Part shown: in pieces, positions 51,504 through 59,766 of the stretch
How the letters are laid out: the number at the start of each line of letters is the position of its first letter
How positions within the stretch are numbered: position 1 is the stretch's first letter
NCBI GenBank assembly: GCA_963620595.1
Contig: CAVFAY010000007.1
Span: 1 to 64,000 of the forward strand
Length of the DNA: 64,000 nt
Direction of reading: 5' to 3'
From: Butyricicoccus_A sp963620595
GTDB taxonomy: Bacteria; Bacillota; Clostridia; Oscillospirales; Butyricicoccaceae
Translations under genes and position numbers: made by a program
Notes under the pieces: model-generated
Told to the model about the DNA's origin: nothing
What the model saw: only the letters and a program-made list of their open reading frames with translations
The model's database searches: none

Positions 51504-53165
51504 TTATGCCGCGATACCAATAGGCGAGAAGAAGATGTACAGAGCGATTGCCAGAACGGCACCGACAATGCACACGATGTGGCGATACTTCCACGGAGTC
51601 AGATCAACCGTGCTGGTAGCCGGCGGATTCCACTCCTCCTGCTTGCTGGTTTTGTTCAGGATCATGTAGAATGCAATTTCAATCACGAACAGAACAGCCA
51701 TTGCGTACAGGTAATGTATCGGCTCTCCGTTGGTCGGATAGGTCGGCTGGATAATGAGGAATGCCGCATACACAATAACGTGGAATACGGTGACAACCTT
51801 CGGCGTCCAGTTCGGCACCTTCTTGAAGAAGATCGCGCCCATAATAGTAGTCAGGATCGGCAGACCCAGGAACTGCATCATGGAGTTCAGGAAGGTCGTG
51901 ATGCCGTTCGCATACGCGATGAACGGAGAGATCGCAATGGAGATCACTGCGACAACCGTGCCGAAGCGCTTGGCAATCTTGACATAGTAGATTTCCGGCT
52001 GATCCGGCTTAACAGCTGCCTTGACAATATCCAGAGCGAACATGGTCGCAGCGGAGTTCAGTACCGAGTTAAAGGACGACAGGATTGCGCCGAACAGAAC
52101 GGCTGCGAAGAAGCCGAGTACCGGCTTCGGGATAACCGCTGCGACGAGAGCTGGGTATGCAACGTCAATGGCGTTGCTGCCAGCTGCTGCGATGGTGTCC
52201 TGAATGGACGGCAGGAAGTATGCGATAACGCCCGGCAGAACGATGTAGAAGAATCCGATAGACTTCAGGAAGCCGCAGTAAATCGCGCCCTTCTGACCTT
52301 CTGCCAGATTCTTAGCTGCCAGCGTGCGCTGTACGAACGACTGATGGGTGCACCATGCGAACAGGTTGTAGAAGAACATGCCGGTGAAGATGAGCGGCCA
52401 CGGCAGTGCTGGCTGCGCAGCATCCCACGGAGACCATGCATTCAGCTTTGCCGGTTCGGTATGTACCATGTACATAAAGCCATCAATGATGCCGCTGCCG
52501 CCGGTTTCCTTTGCCAGCAGAGCCAGCGCGAGGAACGGAACCATAAAGCCGCCGATGAGCAGGCCGATGCCGTTAATGGTATCGGATACGGCAACCGCCT
52601 TCAGGCCGCCGAAGATTGCATAGCAGGCACCAACGATGCCGATAACAATGCACAGTACGCTGACAGCAGAAAAACGCGTAATGCCCAGCGCAGCGGAGAA
52701 ATCAAAGATTCTCTCAAACGCAACCGCACCGGAATACAGAATAACCGGCAGGTTCAGAATGGAGTACATGATAACCGTCAGCACGGAGAAAATCAGTCGT
52801 GTGGTGCGGTCGAAGCGTGCCTCCATCAGCTCCGGCATCGTGGTGACGCCGTACTTCAAATAGGTTGGCAGGAAGAAATATGCCAAAATAAACAAGGTGA
52901 ACAGGGAGCCTACCTCAAATGCCATCGGGCTCATGTTGGTAGCCCAGCCCTGACCGTTTGTACCGACCAGCTGTTCGGCTGACAGATTCGTTAACAACAA
53001 AGAACCTGCAATGACAAAGCCCGGGAGGCCTCGTCCTGCGAGGAAGTAGCCATCGTTGGTGTCCAGCTGGTCTCCTCTCGTCTTAACTGCTGAAATGACA
53101 GCAACCAGAGCGGTGAAGAACAGGAACGTAATGACTACCCACGGCATGGAACTAAAAAAACTCAT
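51504..53165 (-). CDS. Sodium:solute symporter (SSS family)
   Basis: 553 residues with about fourteen membrane helices and SSS features: GYFLAGRGLPGFVIAGSLLLTNLSAEQLVGTNG near the N-terminus (in two runs), and the sodium-site helix region GAILSSFNSVLNSAATMFALDI. SGLT-like members import sugars or inositol with sodium. ATG 53165 follows AAAAGGAG; the longer frame is leader. Upstream it carries repeat element copy 2 and a -10 TATAAT (53276-53281). Confidence 0.92.
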   Translation of the reverse strand: MSFFSSMPWVVITFLFFTALVAVISAVKTRGDQLDTNDGYFLAGRGLPGFVIAGSLLLTNLSAEQLVGTNGQGWATNMSPMAFEVGSLFTLFILAYFFLPTYLKYGVTTMPELMEARFDRTTRLIFSVLTVIMYSILNLPVILYSGAVAFERIFDFSAALGITRFSAVSVLCIVIGIVGACYAIFGGLKAVAVSDTINGIGLLIGGFMVPFLALALLAKETGGSGIIDGFMYMVHTEPAKLNAWSPWDAAQPALPWPLIFTGMFFYNLFAWCTHQSFVQRTLAAKNLAEGQKGAIYCGFLKSIGFFYIVLPGVIAYFLPSIQDTIAAAGSNAIDVAYPALVAAVIPKPVLGFFAAVLFGAILSSFNSVLNSAATMFALDIVKAAVKPDQPEIYYVKIAKRFGTVVAVISIAISPFIAYANGITTFLNSMMQFLGLPILTTIMGAIFFKKVPNWTPKVVTVFHVIVYAAFLIIQPTYPTNGEPIHYLYAMAVLFVIEIAFYMILNKTSKQEEWNPPATSTVDLTPWKYRHIVCIVGAVLAIALYIFFSPIGIAA

Positions 53166-53308
53166 ATCGTCTCTTTCTCCTTTTTCTTTTTTTGTAGCAA
53201 GAATACGTATTTTTTGCTGAAACATGCGACATTTTGCACTCTTTCCGATGTACTTTCTCGCTGTTTCTGTTACTTATTATAAACGCAAATGCAGTTTTAC
53301 ACCTGCTG

Positions 53309-53380
53309 ATTCCTGCACGACTTTTGCGGGAATCCGGTGTTTTTTTCGCTGTTTTTTCGTGCGGACTGCAAATTCCTGCA
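53309..53380 (-). repeat. Promoter-linked repeat element, copy 2
   Basis: The same 72-bp unit as at 51326-51397, upstream of the SSS symporter gene. Similarity to copy 3 continues downstream through the promoter and leader to the start codon (53161-53380), about 220 bp in all. Confidence 0.75.
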
Positions 53381-53474
53381 TACACAAACAGACATCCGGT
53401 CTATTGGGCAGTTTTCCCAAGAACAGAACATCTGTCATGCATCTGCTTATTTATGTTCCCAATCGGAAAAGACA

Positions 53475-53500
53475 GAAAGACCGCCCGCAGGCGGTCTTTC
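53475..53500 (-). terminator. Terminator of the GPH symporter gene
   Basis: GAAAGACCGCC pairs with GGCGGTCTTTC around 4 nt, followed on the minus strand by TGTCTTTTCC, 36 bp after the stop codon at 53537. Confidence 0.75.
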
Positions 53501-53536
53501 TTGGAGAGAGTTGAGATATATGAGGTATTGTTGTAA

Positions 53537-54919
53537 TTATAGTTCGCCGCGTGCTTCTCGTGCAGACAGCTCCTGCATAATTGCCGGATACTGCTTTTCC
53601 AGACGATGGAAGCACAGCAGGACTGCGGTAACGCCCCATACAAGTATAGGGCCTACGACATACAGCAAGTAAATGGCGTGAACGGCGGAAGCACTCTGTA
53701 CAGCTGCCAGACCGTCATATCCAGCGGCGGAGAGAATACCGCCGAATGCGGCACTGGTCAGGCCGCCGCCCAATTTTGAGCCGACTGATGCGGCACTGTA
53801 AATCAGACCTTCCAGGCGCAGATGCGTTTTCCACTGACCGTATTCCACGGCGTCCGCGATAAACGAGAAGATAACGCCCATGAGCGGCGCTTCACCGATG
53901 CCGCGCAGGACAGCGGAAACCATCGCAATGGTATAGCTTTCTGCGTTAATCATGAGTACCAGCTGTGCGGCAATGCAGACCAGTGCACCAATAAGAGACA
54001 AGCTGCGCTTGCTGCACTTTTTCAATGCAATAGGAACGAAAAAGATGACAACAATCATCGGAGCCAGCTCAGCAACATAAATTGGACTGGTCAATAAGCT
54101 GTTGTTGAGAATATATTTGCTGTAATAGCTCAGGCTCGTGCCGGACAGGGTCTGATAAATCGACAGCATTCCCCACAGCAGCAGACCCAATGCCCAATAT
54201 TTGTTTTTGAGCAGAGCCTTTAAGCTGGTTCCAATCGGAATTTTAGAATCCTTTTGGGTTTCAAACTGTACACGCTCCTTGGTGTTAAAGAAGCAGATGA
54301 GCAGCAGAACCAGGGAAATTACCGCGTAAATTGTCGCTGCCATGATCCATGCTCTCTGGTCATCACCCAGCAGCTTGACCAGCGGCAAAGTCGCTGCTGT
54401 TGCCAGAATGCGTCCAAACGGGGAAAGACCCATACGGATCGCATTGATGACGCCGCGCTCCTGCTGGTTTCGTGTCATCAGCGATGCCAACGAGGAATAC
54501 GGCAGATTCAGCGCCGTATAGCAGATGGTCTGGACAAAGTTATAGGTAATAAAAACATAAATAGCCTTGATAGCCCCGCTGGCGCCTGCAGGCACTGTAA
54601 ACAACAGAATACAGCCCACGGCATACGGAACACTCATCCACAAAACCCATGGTCTAGCCTTTCCGTACTTCGACTTGGTGCGGTCTACGATCAGTCCCAT
54701 GATGACATCGGACGCGCCGTCAAAGATACGGGAAATCAAAATGATCAGACCGATAGCACCGACAGAAATACCAATATAATCGGTATAGAAAAAGGTTAAA
54801 ATACTGGTTGCCAGACCATAGACGATATTACACGCGGTATCGCCAAGACCATACGAAATTTTTTCTCGTATGGAGACTTTTACGTCTCCGGCAACCTGAA
54901 TGTCTGTATTTTCATTCAT
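53537..54919 (-). CDS. MFS sugar:cation symporter of the GPH family
   Basis: 460 residues with twelve hydrophobic helices. It has the GPH features KISYGLGDTACNIVYG near the start, FDGASDVIMGLIVDRTKSKYGKARPW (shown here as the family's D-x3-G-x2-D-R-T loop), and SFIADAVEYGQWKT. It likely imports a glycoside or sugar with sodium or protons. ATG 54919 overlaps the stop of a 13-codon leader frame (ATGA). Its promoter is a duplicate of that of the SSS gene. Confidence 0.9.
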   Translation of the reverse strand: MNENTDIQVAGDVKVSIREKISYGLGDTACNIVYGLATSILTFFYTDYIGISVGAIGLIILISRIFDGASDVIMGLIVDRTKSKYGKARPWVLWMSVPYAVGCILLFTVPAGASGAIKAIYVFITYNFVQTICYTALNLPYSSLASLMTRNQQERGVINAIRMGLSPFGRILATAATLPLVKLLGDDQRAWIMAATIYAVISLVLLLICFFNTKERVQFETQKDSKIPIGTSLKALLKNKYWALGLLLWGMLSIYQTLSGTSLSYYSKYILNNSLLTSPIYVAELAPMIVVIFFVPIALKKCSKRSLSLIGALVCIAAQLVLMINAESYTIAMVSAVLRGIGEAPLMGVIFSFIADAVEYGQWKTHLRLEGLIYSAASVGSKLGGGLTSAAFGGILSAAGYDGLAAVQSASAVHAIYLLYVVGPILVWGVTAVLLCFHRLEKQYPAIMQELSAREARGEL

Positions 54920-54957
54920 TTTATTTCTTCACCTTCCCTTGGACTAAAAAAACTCAT
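54916..54957 (-). CDS. 13-residue leader peptide derived from the SSS symporter start
   Basis: ATG 54957 begins MSFFSPREGEEIK and its stop overlaps the symporter start codon. The first 16 bases match the start of the SSS gene at 53165 (MSFFSS) with one base missing, and the ribosome site upstream is also shared. It looks like the duplicated 5' end of that gene, now serving as a translationally coupled leader. Confidence 0.55.
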   Translation of the reverse strand: MSFFSPREGEEIK

Positions 54958-55094
54958 ATCGTTTTTCTCCCTTTCTTTTTATAGCAAAAATACATATTTT
55001 TCACTGAAACACGTGCGCTTTGTATTCTCTCCGATGCACGCTTTTGCTGTTTCTATTACTCATTATAAGCGCAAACGCAGTTTTGCGCCTGCTG

Positions 55095-55167
55095 ATTCCT
55101 GCACGACTTTTACGGGGATTTCCGGTTTTTTCCGGCTTTTTTTTCGCACGGACTGCAAATTCCTGCA
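55095..55167 (-). repeat. Promoter-linked repeat element, copy 3
   Basis: Third copy of the unit, with changes in the A-rich centre, upstream of the GPH symporter. A -10 TATAAT at 55062-55067 on the minus strand lies at the same place as in copy 2. The homology runs on to 54942 and includes the first codons of the SSS gene. Confidence 0.75.
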
Positions 55168-55175
55168 AACAGAAA

Positions 55176-55222
55176 CCGACATCCCGTTCCTGAGGGATGC
55201 TCCCCTGGGAATGGAATGTCGG
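55176..55222. terminator. Terminator-like hairpin after the DMT transporter gene
   Basis: CCGACAT-CC-TTCC pairs with GGAA-GG-ATGTCGG (14 positions, one mismatch) around about 17 nt. It lies 17 bp after the stop at 55239 on the minus strand, although the best U-run (ATTTTTTC) is on the plus-strand side. Confidence 0.6.
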
Positions 55223-55238
55223 TGATTTTTTCAAAAAG

Positions 55239-56108
55239 TTACAATTTGGATGAATTCTGTGCGCGCTCAGATACCACGGCGCCGCAGGCAATCAAAACCG
55301 CGCCCACCAGCTCATAGGCGTTTAAATGCTCGTGCAGCAGAATCACGGCGAACACGACCGCCGACAGCGGCTCCAGATAGCCCAAAATCGAGACGGTCTC
55401 GACCGGCATCTTGGCAATCTCGGCAAAATACAAATAACAGCCGATGCCTGTGTTCACAATGCCCAAAATCAGCATCCATCCCCACTGCGTCAGGCCGCTC
55501 GGCGGACAGATATTGTGCAGGGCGACCGCAAACACCGCCACAGTCAAAAAGCTGACTACCAGCTGAATCATGGAGTTTTTCAGTCCCGTGATCGCCGGTG
55601 CCTTCATCGTAAAGATGACCATGAGCGCGTGCAGCACCGCCGAGGCGAAACCGCAAAACAGCCCGAAGGAATCAATGGCGGAGCTGCCCACCAGATCCGG
55701 CACCGAAATCAGGACAATGCCGAAAAACACGATGCCGAAGCACAGCTTTTGCATGCCGGTAATTTTCTTGTGAAACACAAACGGCGTCAGCAGCATGACA
55801 ATGACCGGACCGCAGTAATAGGCGATAGATGACAGACCCACGCCGATGCGCTGATAGGCTTCATATAAAAAGATCCAGCTGAGGCCCATCGAAATGCCGG
55901 ACAAGACCACGGCGGCAAGCTGCCGCGGATACGCCAGCAGCCGAAGCGGCTGTCCTTGCCAGACAAATAACAGCATGAGGAAAATACTTCCCAACAGCGT
56001 GCGAAACAGCACAATATTCATACTAGAAAGCAAAATCTGGCTGGAAACAACACCATTGAGTCCAAACAGCAGCAATCCTGCGATATATTTTGCATGTGAA
56101 CGATTCAT
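55239..56108 (-). CDS. EamA/DMT-family transporter
   Basis: 289 residues with ten hydrophobic helices and two EamA repeats (GLNGVVSSQILLSS near the start; SILGYLEPLSAVVFAVILLHE near the end). It is probably an exporter of an amino acid or metabolite. It is divergent from a LysR gene, the usual pairing in which LysR activates the exporter. It is not closely similar to the DMT gene at 39459. Confidence 0.92.
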   Translation of the reverse strand: MNRSHAKYIAGLLLFGLNGVVSSQILLSSMNIVLFRTLLGSIFLMLLFVWQGQPLRLLAYPRQLAAVVLSGISMGLSWIFLYEAYQRIGVGLSSIAYYCGPVIVMLLTPFVFHKKITGMQKLCFGIVFFGIVLISVPDLVGSSAIDSFGLFCGFASAVLHALMVIFTMKAPAITGLKNSMIQLVVSFLTVAVFAVALHNICPPSGLTQWGWMLILGIVNTGIGCYLYFAEIAKMPVETVSILGYLEPLSAVVFAVILLHEHLNAYELVGAVLIACGAVVSERAQNSSKL

Positions 56109-56152
56109 TTGAATCCGTCTCCTTCTTGCATTTTTTCTATTTTCAGTGTATC

Positions 56153-56188
56153 ATGTGATGCATTATAAGTAAAATAAATGTATCACAT
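56153..56188. promoter_or_regulatory. LysR-type operator between the DMT transporter and lysR genes
   Basis: ATGTGATGCATT and AATGTATCACAT form an interrupted inverted repeat with T-N11-A character in the divergent intergenic region. Confidence 0.6.
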
Positions 56189-56231
56189 ATTTTACATAAC
56201 AAATTCAAATGTATCGGAGATGCTTATCCCT

Positions 56232-57107
56232 ATGAACATTTCAAAATATCTCGCCTTTGTCAAGACGGCAGAATACGGCAGCTTTACCAAAGCCGCCCAA
56301 ATGCTGAACTACTCGCAGCCCGGCATCAGCCTCATGATTCACGATTTGGAAAGCGAATGGAAGATGACGCTGCTCGAGCGCGGCAGCCGCAACGGTGTCA
56401 TCCTGACCTCGGACGGCGCACGCCTGCTCCCCTTTGCGCGGCAGATCTGCAACGATTATGCCAAGCTGTGTATGGAAATCGACGATATGCATGGGCTGCA
56501 GTCGGGCATGATCCGCATCGGAACCTTTTCCAGCACGGCAACGCATTGGCTGCCGAACATTATTCGCGCGTTTCAAAAGGATTATCCCGGCATTGACTAC
56601 GAATTTCTGCTCGGTGACTATGCGGAAATTGAAACGTGGATTGAACAAGGACGCGTGGACTGCGGCTTTGTGCGCCTGCCTACCAAGGCTGAGCTGGATA
56701 CCATCCCTCTGGCGAATGACCGCCTGCTCGCCGTGCTGCCGGAACAGCATCCGCTGGCAAAACAGGAGTGTGTCCCGCTCAAAGCGCTGTGTCGGGAGCC
56801 GTTTCTGCTTCTCGATAACGGCAAACACACCGATGTCTCCGAGCTGTTTGAGCAGCACAAGCTGACCCCGCGCGTGCATTTCACGACATGGGATGATTAC
56901 GCCATTATGAGCATGGTCGAGAGCGGTCTTGGGCTGAGCATTCTGCCGGAACTGATTCTTCGCCGCACGCCGTATCACATTGTCGCCAGGCCGCTGGATG
57001 TCTCTGCCAGCCGCACCATCGGACTGGCGATGCGCAGCCGGAAAAACGTACCGCTCGTCGTCAAAAAATTTATTGACTATCTTCCCTATCGCAATTCCTC
57101 AGATTAA
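56232..57107 (+). CDS. LysR-family transcriptional regulator
   Basis: 291 residues: LysR HTH at the N-terminus (FVKTAEYGSFTKAAQMLNYS) and a periplasmic-binding-like effector domain (about 90-290). ATG 56232 fits LysR alignments (MNISKYLAF); GGAG lies 12 bp upstream. It likely controls the divergent DMT exporter in response to the exported compound. Confidence 0.93.
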   Translation: MNISKYLAFVKTAEYGSFTKAAQMLNYSQPGISLMIHDLESEWKMTLLERGSRNGVILTSDGARLLPFARQICNDYAKLCMEIDDMHGLQSGMIRIGTFSSTATHWLPNIIRAFQKDYPGIDYEFLLGDYAEIETWIEQGRVDCGFVRLPTKAELDTIPLANDRLLAVLPEQHPLAKQECVPLKALCREPFLLLDNGKHTDVSELFEQHKLTPRVHFTTWDDYAIMSMVESGLGLSILPELILRRTPYHIVARPLDVSASRTIGLAMRSRKNVPLVVKKFIDYLPYRNSSD

Positions 57108-57117
57108 CCGGATAACG

Positions 57118-57155
57118 AAAAAAGCTGTGTAAACGCATGTTTACGCAGCTTTTTT
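57118..57155. terminator. Bidirectional terminator between lysR and the RibD-like gene
   Basis: AAGCTGTGTAAAC pairs with GTTTACGCAGCTT (one G-T) around GCAT, flanked by A-runs and T-runs that serve both converging genes. Confidence 0.85.
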
Positions 57156-57168
57156 ATGTGTGTTCGTC

Positions 57169-57843
57169 TTATTTTACGGCATAGCGCAGCCAAACTGCGC
57201 CGCTGCCATACGACTGCACCGACTGAAGCTTGAGCGTCGTAACTTCGCGCTGCATCGGCAGACCGTCAAACACGGCAGCCATGCCGCCGCGGCCGTCAAT
57301 GCCCGCGCCGATCAGGATGCTGACCTCGTCCAGCAGTCCGTCAGCGAGAAAACCGGCGTTAATATGTCCGCCGCCGACCACTGCCGCGCGCTTGACGCCG
57401 AACACGTTTGACAAAATCTCGCACGCGCGCGGCAGATCAATGCGTTCCTTGCCGCAGGCAATCCAAGAGATGTGCTTGCTGTCAAGATATTCCAGATATT
57501 CGCGGCTCACCTGCTCAGAGGTCACAATGAGCAGCGGGCGCATGTCGCTGGTATTTTCCCACAGCAGCGTGCCGTGCGTATCGACAACGACCTCATAGCC
57601 CGCGGCGTCCGCCTGCTTGGAAAACGCTTCCTTGTTCAGCGGCGTGCTGGTCTTGCTGGAAAAGCTGCCCGGATTCGCCATTTCCAGCTGCGCTGTCACG
57701 CGGCCGCTGACGCGCGTCGGCGCGTCCAGTGAATCCAGCGTATCATAATATTCCTGCACGCCCGGCAGGTGTTCGGTCATCGCGCAGTCAATGCGCCCGT
57801 CCACCGAGGTCATCATGTGACAAATAATATATGGTTTGTTCAT
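57169..57843 (-). CDS. RibD C-terminal / dihydrofolate-reductase-like protein
   Basis: 224 residues. NKPYIICHMMTSVDGRID is the start of the RibD_C reductase fold, and VVGGGHINAGFLADGLLDEV matches its cofactor region. Stand-alone members are NADPH reductases of unknown substrate, not true riboflavin genes. ATG 57843 follows AAGGAG. Its promoter has a MerR-type operator, which suggests stress induction. Confidence 0.88.
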   Translation of the reverse strand: MNKPYIICHMMTSVDGRIDCAMTEHLPGVQEYYDTLDSLDAPTRVSGRVTAQLEMANPGSFSSKTSTPLNKEAFSKQADAAGYEVVVDTHGTLLWENTSDMRPLLIVTSEQVSREYLEYLDSKHISWIACGKERIDLPRACEILSNVFGVKRAAVVGGGHINAGFLADGLLDEVSILIGAGIDGRGGMAAVFDGLPMQREVTTLKLQSVQSYGSGAVWLRYAVK

Positions 57844-57876
57844 GGTCTGTTCTCCTTTGTACTCTAAGCTACCTAT

Positions 57877-57907
57877 ACTGTAGCACCTCAAGTGCACTTG
57901 AGGTCAA
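57877..57907 (-). promoter_or_regulatory. MerR/SoxR-type promoter of the RibD-like gene
   Basis: On the minus strand, -35 TTGACC (57902-57907) and -10 TACAGT (57877-57882) are 19 bp apart, with the perfect palindrome CCTCAAGTGCACTTGAGG (57886-57903) in the spacer. No MerR gene lies next to it; the insertion element begins 7 bp upstream of the -35 box. Confidence 0.75.
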
Positions 57908-57928
57908 GGGGTTTTTCAGGAGAGACCG

Positions 57929-59209
57929 CGTCAAATGAAAAGGTAACTTCCGGAATGTAAAAGTTAATTCTGGGTAGCGGACGTTAGTCTTACATGGTAT
58001 TCTATAGGTGCAGCGGATTCCTCCCGTTTATCTAAAGGAGGATATTCTTATGACTACAACCAAATATGATAAGAAGCATTTGACTACTACTCAGAGAATG
58101 AAGATTGAAGATGGTCTGAACAAAGGTCTCAGCATGGCCGCTATCGGACGGTTGATTGAAAAAGATCCGACAACCGTCAGCAAAGAAGTCAAAAAGTACC
58201 GGACTTTCCAACCACGAGACAAAGACCAGCTTCCTCTTAAATGCGCTCGTTTTAAAGAATGTACCATGCGTTTTCTGTGTGATAAAAAAGACTGCGTAAA
58301 GCTTTGCAAATCCTGCTATGATGCTTCCACCAAGTATAAGCAGCTGAAATGTACATTCCTGTGTCCTGAATATCTGGAGCCACGATGTGAAGTATTGACA
58401 AAAGCACCTCATGTCTGTAACGCCTGTTCAAAAATAAAGCGTTGTAATAAAACCAAAGTGTTTTATATCGCTCAGAACGCTGACAGATCTTCTCAGGAGC
58501 TTTTGGTATCCTGCCGCTCAGGAATCAATCAGGAACCAGCCGACATTGCTATGTTGGATGCCCTTATTTCCCCTCTCTTAAAGCAGGGACAGTCTTTGGC
58601 ACACATCTATGCTTTCCACGGACATGAGATTCCCTGTTGCCGAAAAACGCTTTACAATTACATCGATCAAGGCGTTTTTACCGCCAGAAACCTGGATCTG
58701 CGCCGCAGAGTACGCTATAAATGCAAACCGCGAAAAAAAGGTACCAGAGTCAGTCTGGCTGCAAAAGAATTTCGTATTGGACGTACTTATGATGAGTTTC
58801 AGAAATATACAGCTCTTCATCCAGAGCTGTCTGTTGTTGAGATGGATACCGTGGAAGGCGGCAAAGACAATAGTACACAGGTATTTTTGACCATGATGTT
58901 TCGAAACTGTCATCTTATGCTGATCTTTGCACTTGCCGAAAAAACGCAAGCCTGCGTAACGGAAGTATTTGACACCCTCTGTACTCATCTGGGGATAGAA
59001 GTCTTTAGGGAATTATTTCCTGTGATCCTTACGGATAATGGCATCGAGTTTCAATTTCCACCACGTTTAGAATGCGATGAGAATGGAGAGAGTCGTACAA
59101 AGATTTTTTACTGTAATCCAAACAGTTCCTGGCAAAAGGGAATAAACGGCTGTAATCCTTGCAAATACGGGAAATATGCCTGATGCGGAACTTACCTTTT
59201 CATATAACC
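57929..59209 (+). mobile_element. Truncated IS30-type insertion sequence
   Basis: An element of about 1.28 kb flanked by a 15-bp direct repeat, TTTCAGGAGAGACCG, at 57914-57928 and 59210-59224, taken as the target-site duplication. Near both ends lies an inverted repeat: ATGAAAAGGTAACTTCCG (57935-57952) and its complement with one change (59186-59203), each 6 bp from the direct repeat. A 15-bp duplication is long for IS30, but some members make long ones. The transposase gene inside lacks its 3' end, so the element should be immobile. Confidence 0.8.
58050..59183 (+). pseudogene. IS30-family transposase, C-terminally truncated
   Basis: 377 residues remain. The N-terminal HTH (TTTQRMKIEDGLNKGLSM), a cysteine-rich region and the first two catalytic acids (VEMDTVEGG and LTDNGIEF) are present. 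Translation reaches NPNSSWQKG and then leaves the family sequence, ending after INGCNPCKYGKYA, so the final catalytic Glu region (normally about 60-90 residues more) is missing. ATG 58050 follows AAAGGAGG. A CTGTAATCC short repeat at the break suggests an internal deletion. Activity is not expected. Confidence 0.85.
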
Positions 59210-59227
59210 TTTCAGGAGAGACCGATT

Positions 59228-59452
59228 TTATCTAGGGGCTGCTGCACCACTGATATATTCCTGTTTCAATTCATCTGCCAGATATGCATCACTCATGCAA
59301 TGCATATCCGAAACACCATCACGGATCAGCTGATATACTTGGGAATGATAAAAGAAAGCCAATGCTGCATCCAGCGAAAGTCCCTGCTGTTCAGCAAAGC
59401 GCGCAATGACACGGCTATATTTTTTTTGAAGTAAAATCGGATTTGCTGTCAT
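59228..59452 (-). CDS. DUF3791-like small protein
   Basis: 74 residues, mostly helical, with LLQKKYSRVIARFAEQQ and DGVSDMHCMSDAYLADEL. Proteins with this pattern are found beside DUF3990 and DUF3791 genes in Clostridia; the function is unproven, possibly toxin-antitoxin-like. Its start codon overlaps the end of the DUF3990 scar. The insertion sequence landed 4 bp beyond its stop codon. Confidence 0.7.
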   Translation of the reverse strand: MTANPILLQKKYSRVIARFAEQQGLSLDAALAFFYHSQVYQLIRDGVSDMHCMSDAYLADELKQEYISGAAAPR

Positions 59453-59518
59453 AGTGTCTCACTCCCTTCAAAACGCAGCAGAGTCAATGCTTTGTAAAGA
59501 GCCATGATAGAGAATCAC
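59449..59518 (-). pseudogene. 70-bp scar of a DUF3990-type gene
   Basis: GTG 59518 overlaps the upstream stop as GTGA and encodes VILYHGS, the hallmark start of DUF3990 proteins, then runs into a stop. In another frame the same stretch ends KALTLLRFEGSETL with a stop overlapping the next start as ATGA, as a DUF3990 C-terminus would. The middle, about 130-150 codons in intact relatives, is deleted. Confidence 0.6.
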
Positions 59519-59766
59519 ACTTCCACACCTCTCTCTTTCATCACATCAAGAAGGTCGTTTACGATATATTCTCGGCTTTGCGTGTGCAGCACGTCGTATT
59601 CCGGCACGATATAGCCGTTCAAAATATCGCTTTTTTCCGTAAATGCCTGATAAACACGCTGCGCATTTACACCCAGTTTTGCCGCTACATTTTCAATGCA
59701 AAACACAGCGAACTCCAACTCATTGGAATTTTTAATTTTCTCCTCTTTCATATCGTTTCGTCCCAT
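59515..59766 (-). CDS. DUF3791-family small protein
   Basis: 83 residues with NELEFAVFCIENVAAKLG and SDILNGYIVPEYDVLHTQ, the DUF3791 pattern. The ATG used overlaps the stop of the LacI-family gene (TGATG); other starts (GTG 59769, ATG further in) are possible. Normally encoded with a DUF3990 gene, here reduced to a scar directly downstream. Function unknown. Confidence 0.75.
   Translation of the reverse strand: MGRNDMKEEKIKNSNELEFAVFCIENVAAKLGVNAQRVYQAFTEKSDILNGYIVPEYDVLHTQSREYIVNDLLDVMKERGVEV

Noticed and set aside
53152..55291. Two open frames across the repeat elements (53152-53385 and 55001-55291) with similar protein sequences
   Set aside because: Their similarity follows from the duplicated promoter element itself. 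They span -10 boxes and ribosome sites and are not credible genes.
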